From: Arcuatula senhousia
Taxonomy: Eukaryota > Mollusca > Bivalvia > Mytilida > Mytilidae
Reading direction: 5' to 3'
Assembly: GCA_963971305.1 (NCBI GenBank)
Contig: OZ020317.1
Span: forward strand, 17,502,001 to 17,566,000
DNA length: 64,000 nucleotides
Shown: positions 1-10,912 of the stretch, piece by piece
Layout: each line of letters starts with the position of its first letter
How positions within the stretch are numbered: the first letter of the stretch is position 1
The notes under the pieces: generated by a model
Seen by the model: the letters and a program-made list of their open reading frames with translations, nothing else
Databases searched by the model: none
What the model was told of the DNA's origin: nothing
Position numbers and translations under genes: made by a program

Positions 1-1330
1 CGGAATTTGATGATAACCACTAGTTAGATCAAAAGTGGAGAAATATTTTGCCCCAGAAACTGCATCAAGACAGTCCTCATTTCGAGGCAAAGGATAAGCA
101 TCTGGAACAGTTACTGCATTAAGCCTACGGTAGTCTACACATGGCCTAATTTTGCCATTTTTCTTTCGTACTAATTGGAGAGGGCTTCCCCAAGGTGAAG
201 TTGACTTTTGAATAATACCCTGCTCTAACATTTGTTCTACTGCTTTTCGTTCCTCGTCTACTAAAGCTATTGGAACCCTTCTATGAGGTTGTTTAATGGG
301 TTTTGAGTCTCCGGTATCAATTACATGTTCAATCATGTGTGTGAGTCCAATGTCGGTGTCCGTTCTGGAAAATGCTTTCTCATACTTGTTTAACAAATCA
401 GCTACCAAATTCTTCTCATGATCGCTCCGGTCAGTCACAGTGTTTTCATACAATTTTCTCAAATGACTTGGAATGTCCAATGGACTACCGGTACCTGGTG
501 TAACCCCTTTCTTGGCCTCTCCAATGTTTCTGATAGCTTCTTTGGCTTCTGTTTTGCTTGCTTCTGTCAACCTAATTCGTCGGACACACTCAGTATTCTT
601 GCTTTCTAGTTGATCATCTGTCTTAAATAAGTCAATAGGTTCCTCATTGACTTCTTCTGCTGTTCCTATTACAGTATTTTGACTTAATTTGACCTCATGT
701 GCAAAAGGATTCATTAATCTTATCTTATTAGTAACCTCTTTACTAATATCCACAAGACATGCAGCCATCGTTAATGGACTTGTCTCAGTAAAATGAGCAC
801 TGGGCTCAATCAAATAATCTTGGTGACTGTCACCTCTATCCGTTTAAAAACGATCAACATAAACATCTATTATATATTCACCTAAAGGAGGTATTACGTT
901 GTCACCAGCACATCTGACTTTTCTTATTTTCTCTGACCCCCCACCTTGATACAAGGTATGTTTATCCCATTTAATAGAATTATCCCTTTTGATAGCTGGA
1001 TATCAGCTGGACCAGTTTCATCCCCCATCAAAATGTGTAAACCAAGTAGCACTTCGTCTTCTATGTCGGCTACTACTAGTTCTTTCTTTAAAACCAGTTT
1101 ACCCAGTGTTACACAAAAGACTGCCTTGCCAATCTCGTTTAGAGGTTTCCCATCTGCTCCCGTCAGTGAACAGGAGGGTTTTACTCTTAGGAATTTGCTT
1201 ATAAGCCGTAGTGGAAATGCCAGTTTTCATTGCTCCTGTGTCCACTGTAAATAAAACATCTCTGCCTTGAACTTCTCCTTTGATGTAAATTCCATCACAC
1301 CTAGAGACTTGTCGGCCTATAACATGCTTG
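1..1330 (-). pseudogene. Ty3/gypsy pol fragment: aspartic protease and N-terminal half of reverse transcriptase
   Basis: On the minus strand the segment 1231-1242 encodes the retropepsin active-site motif DTGA. From about 460 down to 1 the frame is open and reads as the fingers of a Ty3/gypsy RT, with the family signatures RKKNGKIRPCVDYRRLN and GAKYFSTFDLTSGYHQIP. The catalytic YxDD block is beyond the left edge. Between protease and RT there is an in-frame stop (near 842) and no start codon, as expected for a decayed polyprotein. Role in the family: the protease matures Gag-Pol and RT copies the element RNA. Identification is secure from the motifs; activity is excluded by the stops. Confidence 0.88.
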
Positions 1331-1853
1331 GGGCCTGGCTGAATTGTACTTATATCTGGATCTACTACTGGAGATCCCTGTCATTTTTCAACGTCACTAC
1401 TAGAAGTGTTATAATGAGGTCTATCGCCACTACACAAGGGCGAATTCTCTGCCATTAAAACATTTTCATTATCACATCATCACTATCCAAGGATGAATTC
1501 TCTACCTCCTTACAAAAACAAATATTTGAAGGACTATTACCTCTAAATACTCAACCTTCCTACTATTTGTACTAACTGAGGGACTACCGTATTACCAATG
1601 CCAATGGCCAAAGGTAAATTATCAACCCCCCTCTCAGAAACAATTTCATTAACTACTAAACTGTCATTTTCACAATGCAAATTTTGACCTTTAAAAACTT
1701 CAAAAGCAGAATGGGTCACCTCGCGGTCATCAGAGATGGCCCTTAATGGTTAAAATGATGATTAATCTGGTTTGCCCCCCTTGAAGGAAATGGACCTATG
1801 TCGCCTGTATTTGAATAATTCCTATTACCGGTAACTCTCTTTGGGTTTGAGAA

Positions 1854-1895
1854 ACAATTTCTGGCAAAATGACCTGGTTTACCACAGTGAAAACA
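1854..1895 (-). pseudogene. Gag zinc knuckle (CCHC)
   Basis: The minus strand encodes CFHCGKPGHFARNC, a perfect retroviral-type CX2CX4HX4C knuckle that binds the element RNA in the nucleocapsid. It sits in a different frame from the longest open frame over 1796-1996, so at least one frameshift separates it from the gag core at 2112-2660. Confidence 0.9.
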
Positions 1896-2111
1896 AAGAG
1901 CACTGTGAATGTTACCCTTTTTGACATTTTGATGAGACTATTCTGTTCTAGAGTTAAGGTGGGAGGTTTGTGGGTGGTGAAGTTTCTTTTCTTCAAACAT
2001 TTTATTCACTAATGTTTGCAATTCAGTTTCATTCACTATCAGAAGTTTAGCCTCTTGATCATTTGCCTCAATGATACTAGAGACATTGCTCTTACTAGCC
2101 TTGCCATCTGT

Positions 2112-2660
2112 TTAATTTTTCTTCACTTGTCGTACTGGTTTCTTGGAACTGTCATCATGGTGAGGGTTCTTCATGGTTTCTGTGTAAATAATGACTTCCT
2201 GGACAGCCTCTTCTATAGTTTCAGGATCTCTATTTAACTCGATGTGTATTCTGGCCTTGTAATCTTGAAGTCCCAGTAAAAACCTTTGAAGTAAATCTTC
2301 TTGTCGTGTCTTAGCATCCCTGTTCCTATATGCTTTGTCGTACAACCGCTTAAGTTCATAAGCGAAGTTCTCAGGTGACTCTCCATTTAGTTGTTTTCTC
2401 CTTCCAAACTGTATTTTATATGTTCTGGATGTTTCATTGACCCCAAATCTATTCTTCAGTTCTTTAATGAGCCTTCTATAGTCTTGTACAATTTTTCTGG
2501 GTAGCTGATCAAAGGTGAAATCTCCAGCATCTCCTTGCAGTCTTGGCAAAAGTTCCTGTAAACAGTCCTCGTCATCCCAACCCTTCAGGTCTGTCACTGC
2601 TTCGAACCGATTGAACCACACTTCCCAACTTTCTTTCCCGGTGAAAGCTGAAAGTTTCAT
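2112..2660 (-). pseudogene. Gag core of the Ty3/gypsy element
   Basis: This is a 182-residue open frame resembling the Retrotrans_gag family: it begins MKLSAFTGKESWEVWFNRFE, followed by WDDEDCLQELLPRL, a long helical segment with KNRFGV and a RLYDKAYRNRD region, and ends in a basic tail. Gag forms the intracellular particle around the RNA. The ATG at 2660 is probably internal, because coding-like sequence continues upstream towards 2960 and 3334 with stops. It is the best preserved part of the element. Confidence 0.8.
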
Positions 2661-2959
2661 GCTATGCGATGCTCTGGACCTGGATTTTTGTCTTATTATC
2701 TGGCTTGTTGCAATACTGTTGCATGTAGTACTGGAGTCATACTGTTCCTAATCACTTGGCTCATCTTGACTTGATTCACTAACAGAATCATAACACACTT
2801 GGGTTCTCTTTCTCTGTTTTCTTTTTGAACATCGTTAATCTGTAGACGTTTTGGATGTCTGATTTGATCTTACAGATTTTGTAGGGGTTATTTCTGTTTT
2901 CTTTGATGATTGTGGGTTTGAAGCAAAAGTAGCCTGTACTGTAGCTATTATCTGGGTGG

Positions 2960-3334
2960 TCATATCTTGAAAAGCATTTTTAAAATAATAATCATGGCGT
3001 ATATCCCAGTATGTTCCACTGATGGTTCATGGGTTTCAACTGTTACTTTCTCTTTTGATGGTGGAATTTCTTTACTCTGCCTCTTCCTCAGTAGCCGTGT
3101 ACTTCTTCGCAAAAGAGGAGCTGATTTTGGTATGTTTATACCACTACCACTTGGCTGATCACATGGTAACATCAATCCAGATCTTGGCTGTAAAAGTATA
3201 GTTTCTTCTCTGGTTTCGGCTTCAGACTCAGACATCTCAGTGTTCTCTGTGTTTTCTGTCTCTGTAACATTCATTTTGACCGGTTGGATATTCATCAGTA
3301 TCTGAGATTTCAGGCTGATAATCATCACCACCAC
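2960..3334 (-). pseudogene. Acidic N-terminal leader of gag
   Basis: This is a 124-residue frame with an acidic block rich in E, T and M, a basic patch (RRSTRLLRKRQSK) and KEKVTVETHEPS, lying directly between the primer site and the gag core. No domain is recognised. Position and strand suggest it is the start of the Gag precursor; stops between 2660 and 2960 separate it from the core. The assignment rests on position only. Confidence 0.5.
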
Positions 3335-3424
3335 CCACTGGTGTAGTTTTACGCTTCACCATGTCTGTATATTTTCTTTTACAAAAATGCTTGGGTACGA
3401 ATAACTGGATTCACTCATTTGAAT

Positions 3425-3444
3425 GAATCCCACCGAGGATACCA
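3425..3444 (-). promoter_or_regulatory. Primer-binding site, tRNA-Leu-like
   Basis: The plus strand reads AATCCCACCGAGGATACCA (3426-3444), which has the form of a tRNA 3' end: T-loop bases, the CCCAC arm, seven acceptor bases, a discriminator A and CCA. The TTCGAATCCCAC-type arm resembles tRNA-Leu. It lies four bases from a TGT...-type LTR edge at 3449, which is where the primer site of a minus-strand element belongs. The tRNA identity is inferred from memory of leucine tRNA arms. Confidence 0.65.
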
Positions 3445-3448
3445 AAAA

Positions 3449-4021
3449 TGTAAAGGTAAAATGCCTATCGTTTGTTTCTATTAGTGAACTGTACCAAATC
3501 AAACCACTAAAGTATGATCAAAACTTTGAATTGATATAGTGACCTCTATATGATGATAAGGTTCATGGAAAATGGAGTTTCTACATAGCGGTATCTCTTG
3601 ACAAAACAAGAATTAGTAAATTTCTGTATTAATTTATTAACTTATATATCACGCAATAAACATTTAATGTGATATCCAGTCAAGTTCCAAAACCTTTCTA
3701 AAAGAACCAGTAGATGCCCAAAGCATATACAGACTGGTTATATATATATATCTCTCTCTCTCTCTCTGAATACACAAAAATAGTTATCTCCCTTTTTGAT
3801 ACTTATTTCAAGTCCCTAATTGACCAGGAATATAAAGGTAAAGGGGATGGGTCAAAAATTATATATTTTCTAATGGGACATGAAAAGAGAATCCCATAAA
3901 CTTCTAGAATCAACAAAAATCTAGATCATCAAAGGTAATTATTTATTATGAATAAATTTTATTACCAAGTATTATGACTCTGAAAATATATTTGCTAGAG
4001 AAACCCAATTACAAACTTCTC
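3449..4021 (-). repeat. Probable 5' LTR (inner part) of the Ty3/gypsy element
   Basis: The LTR inner edge is placed at TGTAAAGG (3449), next to the primer site. The stretch is AT-rich, contains AATAAA at 3653-3658 on the plus strand and a short TA/CT microsatellite (3737-3767), and has no coding frame that I trust. The outer LTR edge was not found. Because two TIR elements are inserted directly behind it, the LTR may continue at 4815-4962 and beyond 6864. Confidence 0.45.
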
Positions 4022-4023
4022 TA

Positions 4024-4814
4024 AAGGATGGGTTGCGATAAGACCCCTTTTCAGCCAACCAAAAAAGTCAAAATTAAAATTAATTAAATTCTATCACAAA
4101 ATGTATTGTTGGAAAGGTTAATATTTCTATTTTTTGAAAATAACTATCTGTAGTTAAAAAGCTTATCTTATTTTCTAGTAAATGGTGCTTGAAATGAACC
4201 AACGCAAATTATTTTAACATTGTGCCAATAGGACAGTGACGCAAATGAGTGATATATATCCTTCCCGGAAGTATAGCCTTGCACGCGGAACCAGCTCCAT
4301 ATTTTATTCAAAAACTTGTATTACTAAATTACATCTTTTATGAAAGTTTCAAGCTGGTTCCGCGTGCAACACATACTGAAAATTTAAAAAGACTATAATT
4401 TTTGAACTCGTTGTCAGTAGTTAAAAAATGTGCGAAATCTCTCCGTTTTCTTCGTTTTTTCTTGAGATAAGCGGTCATTTCAATTTCAAAATTGTTGTAT
4501 TATTTAATGTATATATATGATGAACTTTTTGTAGATATATAAACACTGGCTTCAAGTATTTTAGCACAAAATTTCAATTTATTGAAGCCCTACCTTGAAA
4601 TTTTCTTTAAATCAAGATGAAATTTTCATTCAAAATGGGTCTGTTTTGAACTCGATTTTTGAAGCTGTAGTCGTGCAAACGTATCTAAAAGTAGTCTTTT
4701 ACAACAGTACAATCATTTTGCTACAAAATAGGATATAAAGTAGCATGCTATGAATAACTTTTTAATTTTCGCCTATAGATGGGCCAAAATAGGGCCTTAT
4801 CGCAACCCATCCTT
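4024..4814. mobile_element. Non-autonomous TIR element with TA duplication
   Basis: The ends are a perfect inverted repeat, AAGGATGGGTTGCGATAAG at the left and its complement at the right, and weaker matching continues inward to about 33 bases. Both ends are flanked by TA (4022-4023 and 4815-4816), the duplication expected of Tc1/mariner-type elements. Inside there is an 18 bp perfect inverted repeat (4279-4296 against 4352-4369, core GCACGCGGAACCAGCT). There is no transposase frame, so it would have been moved in trans. Confidence 0.85.
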
Positions 4815-4962
4815 TACAATTAACTAATATTGTGAAACGGGTGGCAAAATCCATTATTGGTTTGCAATGTAAAATCTTAATTAAATGAACAAAATAGTAT
4901 TTAACAAAATTTATAAAATGACAATGTACCTTGCCCTTAGCAGGTAATGTAGTCATTAAGTC
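4815..4962. other. Short AT-rich spacer between two TIR elements
   Basis: This is the 150 bp left between the TA-flanked element and the TAA-flanked element. It contains no gene. It is probably the continuation of the LTR or of the sequence that both elements hit. Confidence 0.4.
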
Positions 4963-4965
4963 TAA

Positions 4966-6860
4966 AGCCCCCATCACACTGACCACGATCTTACTACGCT
5001 CTACACGACCTTCACGGTCTTAAAAGATCGTAGTAGAGTCGCGACGATTGTGTTAAAACGTAGTCAGTGTGACTACGAGTACGACAGAGCTACGACCACA
5101 GTACGATAGTTCGAGGGGAATTTATTTTCAATTGTCAAATCAAGTACGATGCTACTACGACCACCACGAGTGCAGTACGTTGCTTCAGCAACTTTGCTAC
5201 GACCATACTACGATTATACCACGACCAACTACGACCTTTCCACGCATCTTCTACGATCACTACGATCGTGCTACGCTTTCACTACGCTTGTACTACGCTC
5301 GGTACGATTCCACTACGCTAACAAAGACTCCTCTACGATCGGTCGAACTTAAATTTCAAAAATTGGTAAGGGGCGGAGGTGCCAAGCTAGTCATGAAATG
5401 TTATATGATGTGTTTCCTTTAACATGTTAAGCAACATAAATTAAGGTGATTTCTTAACGTGATGTACCATTTTATCTTACCGTAAAATTTCTGTCATGTT
5501 GCATTTGAAATTGATATACTCTCTCATTCTCCTTTTTATATTGAATAATAAAAATCATGCGATCTCTACAGCGGAAGGCTTAAAGCCTTTATTAAGCCAT
5601 ATTTTCAGTATTGCATCTTTATTAAAAAAACAACGTTAAGATGATTTTTAAGAACACGAATGAGCCACATACACATCAGCTGTCTAAAATTTCATATGCT
5701 GCGCACCCCACTCAAAATTTAACCAATTTTCACCAATACATTAATTAAAGAATTTAAATATTTTTATATTCATTTTTTATATTATGTATAAAATTATATT
5801 TATTTGCAAAATGCATTTAATGTGTTAGACATGTGCGATTTTAAAAATAAACATTTTGATATGATAGGCGCCCTATTTTCAAATCGATGAATGCTTTGCC
5901 TTGTTGATCGACAGAATGACAGATTGCGCAACAGGCCGTCAAACTCAATCACTATGGAATATTTTATGAAAAAATGATGGTATGAAATTGGAACACGAAA
6001 TAGCTACTACGGGATCAACCATTTGATTTTTATCGGGGGATATGGATATTTTCATCGTCCTGCCTTTTTATTTTCGGAAAGGCTGAGCCTGGATTTTTTT
6101 TTGCGCGTGATTGCGCGCCATTTTTTTTTAAAGCTTTTATAAGATTTTCAGCCAAAACTACCATCCTGCTTTTTTTTTTAAATTCAAAGCACTGTCCTGC
6201 CTTTTTATTTCTGGATATTTGCCATCCTGCATTTATCAAGACTCATTGAATGTGTTTTTTTCCAAATATATTATATATTTTTTGGCTTTATTGAAACTGT
6301 TGTTTTTTTCTGAAATCTAGGAAGGCAAATGCTGCTGCAAATGGGTATAAGGCTAGGTCAATTGATACTTTTTTTGCATTTGATTTTGTCAGTGCGAGAG
6401 ACAATTTATTGTTACATGTATGTAAAACGTAGAAAGATCTTGGTAGCATCGTAGTGTTGTCGTGGTATGATCTTATAGGTCGTAGTATCATCGTGGTACG
6501 ATCGTATAGGTCGTACTACAATCGTGGTATGATCGTGACGAGAGCGCAGCCTAGCGTAGTGGGATCGGCTGTCAATTAAGGTACGTCCTTACCACGATTG
6601 TCCCACGACATTACTACGACTGAAGCCGACTGCTCTGCGATCTCAGTACGCTGTTAGTACGCTCTATTTTCACCACGACTGCACTACAAATGTTTTGAAC
6701 ATGTTCAAAATTTACGTAGTGCAGTCGTAGTCACCATCGACCTAGTACGATCACAACACGACCTCCACGACCCCAGGACGACAACACTACGATGTTCCAC
6801 GATTTAGGAAAAAATCTAGACCGTAGTATTTAAAGGTCGTGGTCCAGTGTGACGGGGGCT
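4966..6860. mobile_element. PIF/Harbinger-like foldback element built of TACGAC repeats
   Basis: The termini AGCCCCCATCACACTG and CAGTGTGACGGGGGCT are inverted, and both are flanked by TAA (4963-4965 and 6861-6863), the TWA duplication typical of PIF/Harbinger elements. Both arms (4966 to about 5345, and about 6430-6860) consist of dozens of degenerate CTACGAC/CACGACC units in opposite orientation, so the two arms can fold on each other. The middle is AT-rich with no transposase. The open frames in the arms follow the repeat and are not genes. Confidence 0.82.
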
Positions 6861-6863
6861 TAA

Positions 6864-8159
6864 AGTAAAAGTTTCTTTAGTTTAAAGAGGGCTATTCATT
6901 ACAAATTCTATTAAATTTGTGTCAGCTTCCTTACACTGACAATGTCTAAATTCTAACTTCCAAATAAGAAGAAATTGTCTGCAAAAGCTGTGTTAGTAAC
7001 CTTAAACTAACAATATATATAATTTACGAAGGATTTGTTCCCTTGTGTATCTTGAGTTTTAATAAATGAGAACATCTCTCAAAATTCTAAAATTTGAATA
7101 AGAAAGCTAAAACATAGCTTCACATATAATATTTGCCAAAGTGTTTCACATTTAAAAGGTAAAATTATAGTTCTAAAAACATCTAAGTATTGAGGATTGT
7201 ACTCACAGAATAATAATATTTCACTACAAAAGTTTCCTCAAGAAATGTCTAAAAAAATAGAATAAAATAATTTCGAATGATAATTTAAATCGTTACTTTC
7301 CGAAAATTTAATTAAAAATTAATTTTGGTGAAGTATGTTTCAGGTTATTCCTTAAAAACCTATTTCTTACTTCACAAGATCTCAAAAAAAGTTCTCCGTG
7401 ACCGTTTATCAACCAAAATCTAGCCAGAGTGACGTCACGAAAGCGTTCCCGAACTTATTTGGCTTGTGCAAAATATGTGCGATATTCGTGCACTTGCTGT
7501 GCATATTTCAACCGCGCAAGCGTGGAAATCAATAAGTTAACCAATCAGATGAAGTTCTTGCCGGTGAGACTATAATCTAAAGACTAAACTTTGTAAACTA
7601 CGCTTGCTGGTACAGTTAATTAATTAACTGTAAGTCTTTTTATGAGAAAACTTTATTTAAGCTGTAAATTTATAAAAATTAGCGATATTCCTGTCAAGTA
7701 AAAATACTTTGTCGATCTTCGTTAGGCCCGAAGTTGATTAGCCAATCAAATCACTCGTATCTCGCAAGCCTAAAAGATGGCGCTATTTGGAAGTTTGACA
7801 GCAACTTGTGGTTGAAAATTGATAAAATTCATGCTACAAACGCTTTTAAAAGACGTCAAATAGGTAATGCCCCTAATATAAAACACTTGAGGATATATAC
7901 GTATATATACGTATATATACATGTCATGGCCTAAATACTATGAATCGCATCAGTTCAGGTAACTATCTTCTGCCTAATCTAGGCACACCTCCAGTATTAT
8001 CGTCCTCTGGAGTAAGGAAATAATGAATATCCTCCACCAATAGAATATTAGTCGCACACAAAAAGTTTTAGTATATCTCAACAAATGTCACTAAATTTAC
8101 AGTGCAAGCAATATAGACAGGATAAAATACCCAAAATCTGTAAAATCTAAAATAATGTC
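6864..8159. other. AT-rich region without a recognised gene
   Basis: No coding frame is convincing. Visible landmarks are a perfect CRE palindrome TGACGTCA at 7430-7437, a CCAAT box at 7541-7545, a TTAATTAATTAA run near 7617-7628, and a TATATACG microsatellite at 7892-7920. The CRE/CCAAT pair could be promoter-like, possibly belonging to the LTR of the gypsy element to the left, but nothing ties it to a transcript. Confidence 0.4.
7430..7437. promoter_or_regulatory. Perfect CRE palindrome
   Basis: TGACGTCA is the full cAMP-response element bound by CREB/ATF factors. A CCAAT box follows about 110 bases to the right. No TATA box or open frame at the right distance was found, so function is a guess. 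Confidence 0.3.
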
Positions 8160-8212
8160 TTAAAAGAGTACTCCATCTCTAGCTCAACCCACATGACCAT
8201 GTTGCAAACAGT

Positions 8213-10167
8213 TCATATACCTAACAGTGAGTATCTTCTGTGATGTAGTTTGTATAGCAATGTCCTACATAACGGTTCCAGATGATGTGAGATATCATTA
8301 AAGAGATTTATAGTACTCAAGTCATTACAATAAAAGAATGGATTCATAACCAGAGTCAGTAAATCAGGAGCAGCATTTACTTTGTTCTTTGCAAATATAT
8401 ATGAGCACTGTTGGCAATAATTAAAGACACTCATGGCTTTCTTATCTCATCAAGTTTATGACATACAAGGACGAAATGCTCTACTGTTTCATCTTGCAGA
8501 TCGCATAGATTACAGGTCTCATCAGAGCTAACGTCATGGAAAAGTGCCCTCTTTGACTGAAGTATATATGAACCTGTGATGATCTTTAAACGGACTGGAA
8601 TTTTGGCAATGTCTGAATTCTTCACTGTGTTTGTTCTTGTTACAGGATGACATTTTCCTATGTTGTACAAGCAACCAATCTTTCCCAACGAGCTGTATAA
8701 TTTGGATTGTTCTAATAATATAGATTTCCAGTATTTGTCAATATTCGTCTTTACAATTTTCTTCCATGTATCCTTCTTTGACCTTTTGGCGTCAAAGAGA
8801 AGTTCATATGGGTCTCCAAGTTCATATTTGATGAATAATGCTTTGATTTCTATGAACGAACTATTACTTTTCATTATTTTTTATGCATAGTTGTCTCTCT
8901 GCAACTTTCCATTCAGTGGCAGAAGAATCTGCTCTACATATGCTTCCAAAGAGAGTTAAGGCTTTCTTGTGTAATTCAGCTTGTGCCGGTAGTAGACCTG
9001 ATAGGATGTAGATTGCTGGGTCAGCAACTGTACTCGGAAGTGAAAGAACCTGCTTTATAACTTTTTTGTACTGCTTATCCAGAGTATCTAAGTTTTTTCC
9101 ATGTGGAAGGAGGATTTCTAAACCATAAAACATAATCGGGAAAACAAATGTTTTAAGAAGACTGATCGATGTTGTTGGATCCAGACCATTTTCCCCATGT
9201 AAACCAGTATGCATCAGACTGTATAGCGCTCTTCTGGCCTTTTTTAAAATATTCTTCAATTGTGCACGCAGCAGAGTTGATATGATCTCTCTGTATACCA
9301 ATGTGGGGAGTTCGTTGTACTGTTGGTAGGTTTTTATTGTTCATTGTCCAAGTTTCACTGGAAAAGTTGATTTTATTGCTGGTTTTTACTGGTAATATCA
9401 CACTTTTAGTTGGTTGTAACAGATAGGCTTCACGTTGGCTATAGTCATGTGCCATGTCTATTAGAACTTGTATTTCTAGTGGGTTGCTTGCGGCTAGTGC
9501 AATATCGTCAGCACATGTAGGAGCACAAACATTAATGTTACCAATTTTTCCTCCTATTCCAGAGTATGACATGAGATCCAGAAGTTGGTTTACATATACT
9601 TTGTAAAGATCTGCACTTAGTGTTCCGCCTTGCCTTACTCCTTGATTGATGGGGAAGGATACAGCTAAACTTCAATTCCATTTTATTTTTGTTGTGGCAT
9701 TCTTGTAGAGGTTATCAATTAGTAGTATGTTTTGGTCTGAGATCCCAATATGGTAAAGTTTACGGATCATGTTATTATGCCTCACCACATCAAATGCAGA
9801 TTTTGCATCGAGCATTCCAACGATGGTCGGGTTTTTTTGGTCTCTGTTTTCTCTTTCAAATTCTTCTTATAACAATGAAGCAATTAATGGCGCAGTATTA
9901 GAAGTGAAGCCTCGCTGTAGTGGATTTGGGGTCTTTAATATGGTATCTTTTATGCGTTCTTTAATCATTATCTCTGCTATTTTTGAGATGGTTGGAGTTA
10001 TAGTAATTCCTCTATAGTTCTTCGAATTTGTTTGGTCTCCCTTGTTTTTATATATTGGCGTAAGCGTCCCAATTTTGAGCAGATCTGACATCTGTGCTTG
10101 TTTGAATGCATTGTCTAAAACTGTACATAGAGTATCTCTAAGTACTTCACCTCCGTATATTATTGAT
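8213..10167 (-). pseudogene. LINE-1 ORF2, reverse transcriptase palm, thumb and C-terminal knuckle
   Basis: Pieces in order on the minus strand are the RT fingers (10091-9867, with TLTPIYKNKGD and NYRGITI), the palm with QGVRQGG and the CADD active site (about 9650-9500), a thumb with GLEILLPHGKN and LPSTVADPAIYILSG (9301-8864), and a C-terminal part with a CNLCDLQDETVEHFVLVC knuckle (8874-8431) and a tail ending at 8213. The frame changes several times. In the family this protein nicks the target and copies RNA directly onto it. The alignment of its last residues with the end of LINE-2 ORF2 is visible by eye (short motifs around the RTLLYKLHHRR segment). Confidence 0.87.
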
Positions 10168-10179
10168 TCTGCAGTTATT
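10167..10179. repeat. 13 bp target-site duplication, left copy
   Basis: TTCTGCAGTTATT occurs here and again at 10900-10912. Both copies are LINE-1 coding sequence (the ITAE codons of the RT), so the sequence between them is an insertion that duplicated its target. Confidence 0.85.
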
Positions 10180-10899
10180 CTCGATTTGGTGACTATTTAC
10201 ATCTCATATATCCGAAGGAACTTGAGGTAAAGGACACTAGAGATTCTAGGAGGTCTGCTTCATATTTGGATCTATTTCTCGAAATTGACACACAAGGAAG
10301 GCTTTGTACAAAGCTCTATGACAAACGTGATGACTTCAACTTTCCAATAGTTAACTTTCCCTTTCTGTGTAGCAACATTCCGTCCGCTCCAGCATATGGA
10401 GTTTACGTATCACAATTGATTCGTTATTCCAGAGCATGTGGGGAGTACAACGACTTCCTTGATAGAGCTACACGGCTGACAAGCAAATTGTTAACACAGG
10501 GGTACGTTGCTCCCAGGTTGTTGTCATCACTCAAGAAATTTTACGGACGACATCATGTGCTTGTATGCAAATACGGGATTTCTATCTCTCAGATGAGCAC
10601 AGATGTTGGTTTGACATAGAGTTTTGTAATGTCATCCTTTCCGGATTTGACCAACACTTAATCGATCTTTGGCAACGTGACGGGTGTGCTATAGCAAGCA
10701 GGAACTGCTTACTCTTCCGGAGCACCTGAGTTCACTCTCGTTTCGACTTGAGTTCGCGTTGCTGAATGCGGTTTTGTTGTTATGTGTGTGTGTTTTATGT
10801 TGTTATGTGGTTTGTTTTGTTGTGATGATTTTTGTCTGCCGGTTTTGTCTTTGTCTTCACGGTTTTATGATACTGATTACCCCTTTGGTACACCTTTGC
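10180..10899 (+). mobile_element. 5'-truncated RT-element insert (Penelope-like or LINE-like)
   Basis: The insert starts directly in coding sequence on the plus strand and runs open to the stop at 10617-10619. It encodes the C-terminal part of a reverse-transcriptase-type protein with GDYLHLIYPKELEVKD, SASYLDLFLEID, NFPIVNFPFLCSNIPSAP and SLKKFYGRHH. I remember this protein family as frequent in marine invertebrate genomes, where it follows an RT domain; the SYLDLFLEID block resembles the region after the palm in Penelope-like elements. The catalytic part is missing, the 3' UTR is about 280 bp, and there is no poly-A. A 5' truncation plus a 13 bp duplication is the signature of target-primed reverse transcription. 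Confidence 0.72.
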
Positions 10900-10912
10900 T
10901 TCTGCAGTTATT
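10900..10912. repeat. 13 bp target-site duplication, right copy
   Basis: Second copy of TTCTGCAGTTATT; see 10167-10179. Removing the insert and one copy rejoins the LINE-1 RT frame. Confidence 0.85.

Larger units (their letters stand above)
1..3448 (-). mobile_element. Ty3/gypsy LTR retrotransposon, decayed, runs off left edge
   Basis: Read on the minus strand from the primer site at 3425-3444, the order is gag leader, gag core, CCHC knuckle, protease, and the beginning of reverse transcriptase, which leaves the window at base 1. This is the usual Ty3/gypsy gag-pro-RT order. The reading frame is broken by several stops and shifts (for example a stop near 842), so this copy cannot make a working polyprotein. 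RNase H, integrase and the 3' LTR would lie outside the window. Confidence 0.88.

Noticed and set aside
3425..3444. A partial tRNA gene
   Set aside because: Only the 3' arm with CCA is present, on the strand and at the distance expected for a primer-binding site.
5069..5422. 117-codon frame rich in Y, R and T
   Set aside because: Product of the TACGAC repeat in the arm of the Harbinger-like element.
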